From: Phycisphaerales bacterium
Lineage (GTDB): Bacteria; Planctomycetota; Phycisphaerae; SM23-33
Length of the DNA stretch: 5,829 bases
Direction of reading: 5' to 3'
Assembly (NCBI GenBank): GCA_003171235.1
Contig: PMYM01000029.1
Location: forward strand, 1 to 5,829
Below the pieces are notes generated by a model that was not told where the DNA came from, searched no databases, and saw only the letters and a program-made list of their open reading frames with translations. Numbering within the stretch: position 1 is the stretch's first letter; each line of letters starts with the position of its first letter. A program made the position numbers and the translations under genes. Below are positions 1-5,821 of this stretch, piece after piece.

Positions 1-35
1 AAGGCTGTGCCACCCGGAGAATTACCTGCTACAGA

Positions 36-3000
36 CTACTCGTGTGGCGCCGTCGCAGTCTTTCCCGTGCGAACGGAGACCTTCACCGGGTACGCGCGCC
101 CCGACTCCACGTCGGTGATGGTCAGCACTCCCTCGCTCTGCTTATCCGGTTCCAGGCGCTCGCCGCGAATCTGGACGTCCAGATCTTCCGTCCCTTTGGC
201 CGTGCCCTGATTCTGGGCAGGGACGATCCACTTCTCCGAGCCTTCGGCCTTCCAGGGTCGGGGTTTGCTCGTCCAGTTGCGGAGTTGAACACGGAACGAC
301 GTTTGCCCCCCTGCCTTAAGGGTGAGGGAAACTTCGCTATCGGCCACATCCAAGCCGACCGCCCGGGCCACTTCGGCCGCCAACTGGTACATCAGTTTCG
401 ACCGCCCTTGCCAATCCTGGCCGCCCGCGAAGGCGCCCTTGTAGTGGCGTTCCAATTGCTCCGCAACGCGCCGCGCCTGCTCCGCGGGCAAGAGGCCGCG
501 GTCGAGCGTCTGCTCGACGAAGATGCGTGCTTCCAGTTCCTGCAACCCTTCGATCATGGCCTCGAGCCGGCTGCTGGATTCGGCGCCGTCGGGCCCCGGC
601 CAGAGGCTCTTCATGATGGAGAACCCCGGCGCGCCGCCAGCGTGCTTGCAGCCGTCATGATAAGACTGGGCCCAGTAGTCGCCCCCCATGCGCCCGGTGC
701 CGCGGTACCCCGCGAAGATCGCCCGCTCGGGGAAGGTCCGGAACACCCAGGGGGCGGCGCTGCCGTTGACAACAATTGCGCCGTTGTCCACGCGCGGCGT
801 GCAGAGCAGGATTTGCGCGCGCGGCTTCCAGCCCTTCCGGGATTCCCCCCCGATCAGCAGGCTCTGGATATTCTCGACCACCTTGTACAGCGTGTCCGAA
901 CTGGTCGTCTCCAGGCCGTCCCAGTAGGCCGAATGGAACGTAGTCCTGTAGAGGTCCGAAAACGCAGGGTCCGGCTTGCCGATGGGCACCGACACGTTGG
1001 CGTCATGCGACCCGCAGATCCAGAGCACCTCGGGGGCGAATTGGCGCAGGAGGCCCTTGAGTTTCGGGTCGCCGTCCTGGTCCCAGCCATAGCCCCAGAA
1101 CATCGCCTGCTCCAGCCCCTTGGCCGCCATGTGGCTGTACAGGGAGTCGGCGAACGCCTGCCAGGATTTCTCCCGGCCGGGCGCATCCGGCCCCAGGCCT
1201 AAACGAGATTCCTTGCCGGATGCCTCATCCCGGACCTTGACTTCCACGCCCGCGGCAAACCCGTGCATGACCACAAAGGCGATGACGCGCGGCCGGCCGC
1301 CGTGCTTGAGGATCAAGTCCAGGTAACGGTCGAGCGTCGCGTAGTCGAACGCGAGCGCGCCGTCGGGCTTGCGAATCCACTTGATCATGGAATCGTCTTT
1401 GTTGCCAAACTCCGTGTCCATGAGCACGGGCACGAACCACACGCCGTTTCCCGCGCGCCCAAGCTGGCGAAGGCTGGCCTCGATCAACTCCCAGTGCTTC
1501 TGGGACCACAGCGGCGCCTGGTATTGCTTGGCCACACCGTACGGCGATTGCTCGATGGCGACCATCGTCTGGAAATGGCGCGGCTCGGGGACCTGCCAGT
1601 CCAGCACCTCCACCTCCACCGGCAACGTGACGGACTGGAAATCCCGCCCTTCCACTCGCATGGTTCCGCGGTACGACCCCGGCGCGGCGTCCGGCGGGAT
1701 CTTCACCGACACCCAATATGGGCGGCAGGAATTGGCGGGGATCCGCTCCGGCAACGCGGAGGAGATCCAGTCAAAGTATTGAAGCCGGCCCAGGGCCGCG
1801 GTCGCGGCGTTCTTGTCCTCCAGCGTCTCGGGCGCGAAGCGGACCAAGGCGCTCGCCTTGGGCGCGGTCCAGTCGCCGTACCGGGAGACGCCGCCGCCAA
1901 ACTCATGGCTCTGGCCATCGGTGATCCGCCCTTCGCCCAGCGAACTGATGTCCACCATCGGCTGGGGGTTCATTCCGAAAATGCGGACGGCATTGGCCGG
2001 AAACGCGCCGCCCGCGGCGTTCTTCAGTTCGGAGGCCGTGAACTTGACATTGGCCAAATCCTTGTCCGTTCCGACCACCACTTGCGTCGAATAAATCCCA
2101 TTCCGCGCCCCGACCAACCGGACCAACCCCGGCCCCGCACCGGGTTCGAGGCACTCCGGCCCGAACAGGCGGCGGATCATGTCCTCGGCCCAGACCTGCA
2201 CGCCCGGCGGCCGGACCGGGGACGAGGGCACGGCCTTACCTGCGCACTGCAGTTGGAGACGCGACAGGCGGGCGTGCTCCCACTGCCGGTCTTCAACGGC
2301 CCTGTATCCGAACCATTCCTTGAGCACGTAGGGATGCAGCGGAGCGGCCCGCACCTCGATGGCCAGGACATTCGTCCCTTTGCGAATCAGGTTCCGGGGA
2401 ATGGCCAGTGAAGGGAGCGCGCGGTTGCGCAGTTTGTAGAGTCGCGAGCCCGCCGGCGTGAGTTCGTCCGCGCTGCGGATGACCTGCGCGGGCGGCGGGG
2501 TCTTTCCCTTGTACGACGCCTGCTCCTTCTCGGGCAGGTCCGCAAATGTGACGACGTACGCCTCCTGTGGGTATTCGTCCGCCATAGTCTCGGCGCCGAG
2601 TTCGCCGGAGGGCAGGTGACCGCGGGCGATTTCCTGGCCATTCACGAACGCCCGCAACCCGCCGATGTACTCGGCGCTGAACGTCACGTCCCCGGCCGCG
2701 GCCGGATCGGGAATCTCGAAGCGGAAACGCAGAAACACCCCGCGCAGCCAGCCGTTCCGTTCCGGGGCGTTACAGGTATAGAGTGCCGGCGAGCCCACGC
2801 CGTCGGGTTTCCGCTGGTGCAGCCAGGCCGAATCGTCGAAGTCGCCCGCGCGCCATCCGTCGGGCGGCGGCTCAGCGATGGTTCCCAGCCGGATGAACAC
2901 CCTGTTCTTCCTGGCGAAACTGTTGTATTGCGCCTCCACGGCGACGTGGTCGCGCCAATCTTCTTTCTGCCAGTCGTGCGTCCCGGCGGCCAAGGCATTC

Positions 3001-3269
3001 TTCACGTTCTCTTGGAGTTTCCCCATCAACGCCGCGCCCAGAATTTTCTCGCCGTCGGCCTTCAAGGCCTGGGGGGCGATCTTCTGAACGTCCAGTTGAT
3101 ACCAAGCCCGGCAATAAGCGGATTCGTCCAGGATCAGCGTACCCGTCTCCGTCCGCCCGGCCTGGCTGCCGGCCGTTTCTCCCGCCCGCGGCTCTGCGCC
3201 CAAGGCAAGCCCAGCCAGACACCACATAGCGACGAGGGAAATCCACAGGCCCGCTGGGACTTCACGCAT
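36..3269 (-). CDS. Exported DUF4091-like, glycoside-hydrolase-type multidomain protein
   Basis: Predicted secreted protein of about 1077 residues, probably acting on or binding glycans outside the cytoplasm. No reaction can be assigned. Residues 1-25 form a signal peptide (hydrophobic core, then ALGA before the cut). Residues about 125-310 look like the jelly-roll module found next to glycosidases, with DDSAW at 145-149 and RKGTNVLAIEV at 296-306. Residues about 380-540 match the DUF4091 beta-domain pattern: a QVVV strand near 396, then PYWVSVKIPPDAAPGSYRG around 517-535. A TIM-barrel-like region follows (about 565-900), then helices (about 902-970). The C-terminal beta domain is BACON-like, with WIVP near 1014 and GVLTITD at 1047-1053. 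The usual acidic DEP-type motif seems replaced by WDQDGDP at 729-735, so activity is uncertain. The start was chosen at the second of two tandem ATGs, 6 nt after AAGGAG; the first ATG at 3272 is the alternative. The open frame runs up to 3419, but that extension has no export signal and crosses the promoter region. It is divergent from the gene at 3434. Confidence 0.8.
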   Translation of the reverse strand: MREVPAGLWISLVAMWCLAGLALGAEPRAGETAGSQAGRTETGTLILDESAYCRAWYQLDVQKIAPQALKADGEKILGAALMGKLQENVKNALAAGTHDWQKEDWRDHVAVEAQYNSFARKNRVFIRLGTIAEPPPDGWRAGDFDDSAWLHQRKPDGVGSPALYTCNAPERNGWLRGVFLRFRFEIPDPAAAGDVTFSAEYIGGLRAFVNGQEIARGHLPSGELGAETMADEYPQEAYVVTFADLPEKEQASYKGKTPPPAQVIRSADELTPAGSRLYKLRNRALPSLAIPRNLIRKGTNVLAIEVRAAPLHPYVLKEWFGYRAVEDRQWEHARLSRLQLQCAGKAVPSSPVRPPGVQVWAEDMIRRLFGPECLEPGAGPGLVRLVGARNGIYSTQVVVGTDKDLANVKFTASELKNAAGGAFPANAVRIFGMNPQPMVDISSLGEGRITDGQSHEFGGGVSRYGDWTAPKASALVRFAPETLEDKNAATAALGRLQYFDWISSALPERIPANSCRPYWVSVKIPPDAAPGSYRGTMRVEGRDFQSVTLPVEVEVLDWQVPEPRHFQTMVAIEQSPYGVAKQYQAPLWSQKHWELIEASLRQLGRAGNGVWFVPVLMDTEFGNKDDSMIKWIRKPDGALAFDYATLDRYLDLILKHGGRPRVIAFVVMHGFAAGVEVKVRDEASGKESRLGLGPDAPGREKSWQAFADSLYSHMAAKGLEQAMFWGYGWDQDGDPKLKGLLRQFAPEVLWICGSHDANVSVPIGKPDPAFSDLYRTTFHSAYWDGLETTSSDTLYKVVENIQSLLIGGESRKGWKPRAQILLCTPRVDNGAIVVNGSAAPWVFRTFPERAIFAGYRGTGRMGGDYWAQSYHDGCKHAGGAPGFSIMKSLWPGPDGAESSSRLEAMIEGLQELEARIFVEQTLDRGLLPAEQARRVAEQLERHYKGAFAGGQDWQGRSKLMYQLAAEVARAVGLDVADSEVSLTLKAGGQTSFRVQLRNWTSKPRPWKAEGSEKWIVPAQNQGTAKGTEDLDVQIRGERLEPDKQSEGVLTITDVESGRAYPVKVSVRTGKTATAPHE

Positions 3270-3275
3270 CATTCT

Positions 3276-3282
3276 CTCCTTA
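3276..3282 (-). promoter_or_regulatory. Ribosome binding site of the DUF4091-like gene
   Basis: The minus strand reads TAAGGAG here. It lies 3 nt from the ATG at 3272 and 6 nt from the ATG at 3269. This strong Shine-Dalgarno, followed directly by a signal peptide, sets the real start about 50 codons inside the longest open frame. The spacing favours the second ATG. Confidence 0.75.
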
Positions 3283-3292
3283 GGATGGCCCC

Positions 3293-3322
3293 ATTGTACG
3301 GCGGCCGTCGCGCCGCCGCCAA
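3293..3322 (-). promoter_or_regulatory. Candidate sigma70-type promoter for the DUF4091-like gene
   Basis: On the minus strand TTGGCG (3322-3317) and TACAAT (3298-3293) are separated by 18 nt. The -10 box matches consensus at five of six positions; the -35 is weaker. Transcription would start near 3286. That leaves a leader of about 15 nt, just enough to hold the Shine-Dalgarno. This is a prediction from motif and position only. Confidence 0.45.
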
Positions 3323-3344
3323 GGGCGATGCCGCGGTCCAGTCG

Positions 3345-3373
3345 TTGAGCGGTTCGCCGATGGAACGTATAAT
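3345..3373 (+). promoter_or_regulatory. Sigma70-type promoter for the FG-GAP repeat gene
   Basis: TTGAGC (3345-3350) is followed after exactly 17 nt by a perfect TATAAT (3368-3373) in otherwise very GC-rich DNA. Transcription would start near 3380, about 54 nt before the ATG at 3434. It is the strongest promoter match I noticed in the window. It lies back to back with the candidate minus-strand promoter, whose -35 box is about 20 nt away, so the two could share a regulator or compete for polymerase. Confidence 0.6.
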
Positions 3374-3384
3374 CGTGGCTGCCC

Positions 3385-3416
3385 GGCAGGGCGGCGACGG
3401 TATGCTCCGCCCTGCC
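3385..3416 (+). repeat. Perfect 10-bp inverted repeat in the leader of the FG-GAP gene
   Basis: GGCAGGGCGG (3385-3394) and its exact reverse complement CCGCCCTGCC (3407-3416) flank a 12-nt loop. The repeat begins about 5 nt after the predicted transcription start and ends 17 nt before the ATG. In RNA it would form a very stable GC stem near the 5' end. It has no U-run, so it is not an intrinsic terminator. It could be an mRNA-stabilising 5' stem, an operator for a dimeric regulator, or a copy of a dispersed palindromic repeat. The sequence alone does not decide between these. Confidence 0.7.
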
Positions 3417-3433
3417 CAACCGAGAGCGAGGTC

Positions 3434-5290
3434 ATGACGAATCGCGTAGGCATGTTGCCGGCGCTGCTGTGGCTGGCCTTCCTGGCACTGCCCCTGGCGG
3501 CCTGGGGGCTGATCAACCCGCAGTTCACCCCCATACACCTGGTGGACCAGTGCGACACCATCCTGACGGCCAGGATCAAGACTAAGGACATCGTCAACAA
3601 GGTCGAGTTGGAAGTGTCCGAGGCGCTTAAGGGCAAGGCGCCCGCGGCCCTCGTGCTTGACCTGAGCGACGCCCCCAAGGAGCGTGCCGACGCCGCCCGC
3701 AAGCAGTTGCTCGCCGCCGCCGGCCGGCCCGTACTATTCTTCTCGGCCGACGACACCCAGACGGGCTACCTGCATGTGCAGGGCACGTGGCTGAAGTTGA
3801 GCGGCAAGGGGGGCGCTTGGCGGCTGGAGGCCGTGGATCAGAACATGCTCTCCACCTGGGACGGGGGGACGGACATGCTGACGCGGTGCGTGCAGTACAT
3901 CCTGGCCGACCGCGCCGCAGCCGCGGTGCCTGCCGAGGCCGGCCTGCGCTGGCGGACGATCAAGAAGATCGGCTCGGTTGCCGGCCAAGCCCGCGACATC
4001 GCCGCCATCAATGTGGCGGGCGACGGAACCTGCTGCCTGTTCGTGGCCAGCGACAAGGGGGATCGGCTACTGCGGCCGGGCAAGGACGGGGCATTTGAGG
4101 ACATCACGGAGAAGGTCAAACTCGCCTCCCGGAGCCGCCTGGCGACCTGGGGCAACTTCGGCGGCAACGGCCGGCTGGATCTGGCCTCGTATGACGGCGC
4201 CACCCTGACGATCTGGACGCAGGCGGCCGACGGAACCTTCTCCCCCGTTAAGCCAGGCGAGAAGTTCGAACTGCCCGAGGGCTGCGTAGGGATGGCGACC
4301 ATCGCTGTCGGGGCAGGGATGGGGGTCCGGACGCCCGGCCTGATCTTCAGCCCGCCGTCCGGCCTGCCGGTGCTGCTCAAGCCGGCGGGTAAATATGCCT
4401 TTGAAGCCATGAAGCTGCCGGCGCCGGCCACTGCCCCCAAGGACTACGGAAAGGGGCAGGCCTGTCTGGTGGCGGATTTCAACGGCGATTCGCTCGTTGA
4501 CGTCATCCAGCCCTTCGAAAAGGGCGGGCTGATCTACCTGGGCAACAAAGATGGTTCCTTCGACGCCCCCAAAGCTTGTGCCGTCTGCGCCACCGTGGGC
4601 GGCGGCAAGGCCGCCCTGGGCGATTTCGACGGCGACGGCCTGCTCGACGTGCTGATGGCCGGGGCGGAGGGGGTGAAGATCTTCCAGAATCGCGGCCAGG
4701 GGCTATTCGAGGAGGCGATCATCGCTTCGGGCGAGATCGGCTACAAGAACCTGCCGCTGGCCTCCGGGTGCGGCGTGTGCGACTTCAACAATGACACCCG
4801 CCAGGACATCTTCGTTACCTACGGCGCCGGGCCGATGCTGCTGTACTTCAACCGCGGCTTCCGTAGTTTCGGCCAGGTGCCGGCGCGGGAAGTGGCCCTT
4901 AACCAGGCCCCGGACATCGGCCAAGGCCAGCAGCTGGGGTTGTTCGCCGACCTGGGCGGCGGCGGGACCCAAGACTTATTCCTTGTCGCCCAAAGCGGCG
5001 ACATCTGGTGCGCGTTCAACTACCTTGGCAGCGAGAGTGCCGCGCTGTGCGTCAAGGCGAGGTTGCGCGCTGGCTCGCCGGAGGTCGGGCCGGTGAACGT
5101 CTCGCTATGGAAGGAAGAACGCTGCCTGGGAACGGCCGTGGTGCAGGCCGGCTTGGCGCCGGCCTTCTTCGGCATCGAGACCGCGGGGGCGTACACGCTC
5201 AAGTGGCGATTCCCCGGCGGGCGGGAGATGTCCAGGGAGGTGCCCGTAACGAACAAGCCTGTCACCGTGGAACTGGAAGGCGCCAAATAA
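3434..5290 (+). CDS. Exported FG-GAP/VCBS repeat beta-propeller protein
   Basis: Protein of 618 residues, predicted to be exported; the exact role is unknown. Residues 1-25 form a signal peptide, with a hydrophobic core at 8-23 and a likely cut after AWG. Residues about 28-125 resemble a small beta domain (a TARIKTKDI strand, then VSEALKGKAP) of the kind seen at the start of other exported proteins. Six FG-GAP/VCBS-like repeats follow, near 188-205, 236-256, 343-358, 393-410, 445-464 and 501-519. Three carry calcium-loop motifs: DFNGDSLVD (348-356), DFDGDGLLD (397-405) and DFNNDTRQD (450-458). The repeats at about 188, 236 and 501 have lost most of the acidic loop residues. Such repeats normally fold as a beta-propeller used for binding. 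The C-terminal part (about 536-618) is beta-rich; its GAYTLKWRFPGG stretch recalls the ASPIC/UnbV domain that often follows these repeats, a weak resemblance. The start at 3434 has only a weak Shine-Dalgarno (GAGAG at 3422-3426, or GAGG 2 nt from ATG); the ATG at 3452 would also keep a signal peptide. Confidence 0.82.
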   Translation: MTNRVGMLPALLWLAFLALPLAAWGLINPQFTPIHLVDQCDTILTARIKTKDIVNKVELEVSEALKGKAPAALVLDLSDAPKERADAARKQLLAAAGRPVLFFSADDTQTGYLHVQGTWLKLSGKGGAWRLEAVDQNMLSTWDGGTDMLTRCVQYILADRAAAAVPAEAGLRWRTIKKIGSVAGQARDIAAINVAGDGTCCLFVASDKGDRLLRPGKDGAFEDITEKVKLASRSRLATWGNFGGNGRLDLASYDGATLTIWTQAADGTFSPVKPGEKFELPEGCVGMATIAVGAGMGVRTPGLIFSPPSGLPVLLKPAGKYAFEAMKLPAPATAPKDYGKGQACLVADFNGDSLVDVIQPFEKGGLIYLGNKDGSFDAPKACAVCATVGGGKAALGDFDGDGLLDVLMAGAEGVKIFQNRGQGLFEEAIIASGEIGYKNLPLASGCGVCDFNNDTRQDIFVTYGAGPMLLYFNRGFRSFGQVPAREVALNQAPDIGQGQQLGLFADLGGGGTQDLFLVAQSGDIWCAFNYLGSESAALCVKARLRAGSPEVGPVNVSLWKEERCLGTAVVQAGLAPAFFGIETAGAYTLKWRFPGGREMSREVPVTNKPVTVELEGAK

Positions 5291-5365
5291 GAGGGCGTTT
5301 CCGCGCACCCTCCGATAGGTCCTCCGCGCGGCTCCCGAACGATAGACACTCGTGTCTTGACGGAA
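5291..5365. other. Non-coding spacer after the FG-GAP gene
   Basis: No gene is seen here. A weak stem can form just after the stop codon (GAGGG at 5291-5295 with CCCTC at 5308-5312), but it lacks a U-run. No intrinsic terminator for the upstream gene is therefore visible. The only clear structure is the palindrome at 5344-5357. Confidence 0.5.
5344..5357. repeat. Short palindrome AGACACTCGTGTCT
   Basis: AGACAC and GTGTCT form a perfect 6-bp inverted repeat around TC; as RNA this would more likely be a 5-bp stem with a CTCG tetraloop. A variant with one extra base (AGACTACTCGTGT, 33-45) overlaps the stop codon of the DUF4091-like gene at the other end of the window. The palindrome sits directly where similarity of the transposase fragment stops. 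It may be a dispersed repeat that interrupted that element. Confidence 0.5.
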
Positions 5366-5563
5366 CCGGATGAGATCCCGCATGTCTGCGGAGAGGGGAG
5401 GCCTTCCGGGCTTCTTTGGGGACTTCCATCGCCAGTAGAGCTTGAACGCGCGGGTGCGCCAAGCCTTCACCGTTGCCGGCTGCATCAACTGGGCGGCAGC
5501 CCCCTGGCAACGAACATGCCGAGCGAATGGGCAGCCCCCAGGCCCTTGTGAATTCGTCTGCAT
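5366..5563 (-). pseudogene. Remnant of an integrase-core (rve/DDE) transposase
   Basis: The minus frame reads QLMQPATVKAW at about 5491-5459, then FKLYWRWKSPKKPGRPPLSA and MRDLIR, ending near 5366. This matches, from memory, the linker just before the catalytic core of IS3/IS481-like and related integrase-core transposases (LVQPETVxAWHRxxFRLxWRWKSRxKxGRP...IRALIRRM). In intact proteins it is followed by SxENPLWGAPRIHGEL and the DDE residues. Here the frame instead runs into FRQDTSVYRS and the whole catalytic domain is missing. The part at 5492-5563 stays open but has no family resemblance I can recognise. About 42 residues are thus a broken relic, with no promoter or terminal inverted repeats seen. 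It lies between the FG-GAP gene and a tRNA-Ser gene, a common place for mobile-element debris. Confidence 0.65.
5495..5539. repeat. 10-bp direct repeat beside the transposase remnant
   Basis: GGCAGCCCCC occurs at 5495-5504 and again at 5530-5539, 35 bp apart. Recognisable transposase similarity begins immediately next to the first copy (near 5491). The repeat may therefore mark a rearrangement junction, or it may be chance in GC-rich DNA. Confidence 0.35.
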
Positions 5564-5567
5564 CCGG

Positions 5568-5587
5568 AACGGAGAGGGTGGGATTCG
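5568..5587 (-). repeat. Exact 20-bp copy of the tRNA-Ser 3' end
   Basis: The 20 bases here are identical to 5732-5751, which are the last 18 bases of the intact tRNA-Ser gene (3' half of the T-loop and T-stem, acceptor strand, discriminator) plus two trailer bases. The two copies are in the same orientation, 164 bp apart. Identity stops at 5588, inside the T-loop, and resumes briefly at 5618-5625 (AACCCACG) after 30 extra bases. Direct copies of a tRNA 3' end are typical of attachment sites of tyrosine-recombinase elements. No integrase gene is present here, and a decayed tandem tRNA copy is an alternative. Confidence 0.7.
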
Positions 5588-5672
5588 CTTACGCGGCGCC
5601 GCTGGCGCGGAGCGTCAAACCCACGAGGCGTCCCGTCGCTTCGCTCCGGTTCGCGTGGGTTCAAATCCCACC
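5577..5672. repeat. Nested inverted repeat built from T-arm sequences
   Basis: GGTGGGATT (5577-5585) pairs with AATCCCACC (5664-5672), and inside it AACCCACG (5618-5625) pairs with CGTGGGTT (5654-5661). The interior also has the palindrome GCGGCGCCGC (5593-5602), and GGAGCG (5609-5614) facing CGCTCC (5642-5647). All the outer arms are pieces of a tRNA T-arm. A transcript across this stretch in either direction could fold into a long branched hairpin. It is too short and lacks a matching acceptor strand, so it is not a tRNA gene. Confidence 0.6.
5655..5671 (+). repeat. Isolated tRNA T-arm in opposite orientation
   Basis: GTGGGTTCAAATCCCAC is a complete T-stem and T-loop on the plus strand: five pairs around TTCAAAT. 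It matches the T-arm of the neighbouring minus-strand tRNA-Ser (5742-5758) at 16 of 17 positions but points the other way. No D-arm, anticodon arm or pairing acceptor strand goes with it. It is therefore a fragment, not a tRNA. Confidence 0.65.
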
Positions 5673-5733
5673 AGGTTTCATGCGCACCCAGGGCTGTTCA
5701 AGTCCGAGAATTGCCTGCTTGGGAACATCTCAA

Positions 5734-5821
5734 CGGAGAGGGTGGGATTCGAACCCACGGTACTCCAAAGGAGCACACCGGTTTTCGAAACCGGCTCCAT
5801 CGGCCACTCGGACACCTCTCC
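5734..5821 (-). tRNA. tRNA-Ser (anticodon CGA)
   Basis: Complete class II serine tRNA of 88 nt, decoding UCG. On the minus strand the acceptor stem GGAGAGG (5821-5815) pairs with CCTCTCC (5741-5735), and the discriminator is G (5734), as expected for serine. The anticodon stem CCGGT/ACCGG encloses the loop TTCGAAA, with anticodon CGA at 5787-5785. The long variable arm has a 7-bp stem around AAA on the plus strand (5760-5766 with 5770-5776), and the T-arm GTGGGTTCGAATCCCAC is at 5742-5758. The 3' CCA is not encoded (TTG follows), so CCA must be added by the nucleotidyltransferase. Its promoter would lie beyond the window end. Downstream it runs into copies of its own 3' end, and no U-run terminator is visible. 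Confidence 0.95.

Noticed and set aside
42..2411. Long plus-strand open frames of 386 and 382 codons (42-1202 and 1263-2411) opposite the DUF4091-like gene
   Set aside because: They read as Arg/Pro/Gly/His-rich antisense shadows with no recognisable domain, signal peptide or ribosome binding site. The minus frame has a signal peptide and clear domain patterns.
3273..3419. N-terminal extension of the DUF4091-like frame to an ATG at 3419
   Set aside because: It would bury the signal peptide about 50 residues inside the protein and cover the promoter region. The strong Shine-Dalgarno at 3276-3282 supports the downstream start.
2616..3437. Plus-strand open frame of 273 codons whose stop overlaps the ATG at 3434 like a coupled operon gene
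   Set aside because: It is antisense to the N-terminal third of the DUF4091-like gene, crosses both promoters, and its protein has no recognisable domain. The ATGA overlap looks coincidental.
3838..4440. Minus-strand open frame of 200 codons inside the FG-GAP gene
   Set aside because: Antisense shadow of a GC-rich coding frame, with low-complexity composition and no domain.
5291..5312. Intrinsic terminator after the FG-GAP gene
   Set aside because: The stem is only about five pairs with a long loop, and no T-run follows.
5105..5365. Continuation of the transposase-remnant frame into the FG-GAP gene
   Set aside because: After LIR near 5366 the sequence no longer resembles a transposase, and from 5290 downwards it is antisense to the FG-GAP coding region.
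5600..5680. A second tRNA or a tmRNA 3' end on the plus strand ending with the T-arm at 5655-5671
   Set aside because: No acceptor strand complementary to CAGGTTT lies at a suitable distance, there is no D-arm or anticodon arm, and no tag-peptide frame or 5' tmRNA half was seen.
5680..5733. Possible further T-arm around GTTCAAGTCC at 5695-5704
   Set aside because: The flanking bases do not form a stem, so the short match to a T-loop is probably chance.
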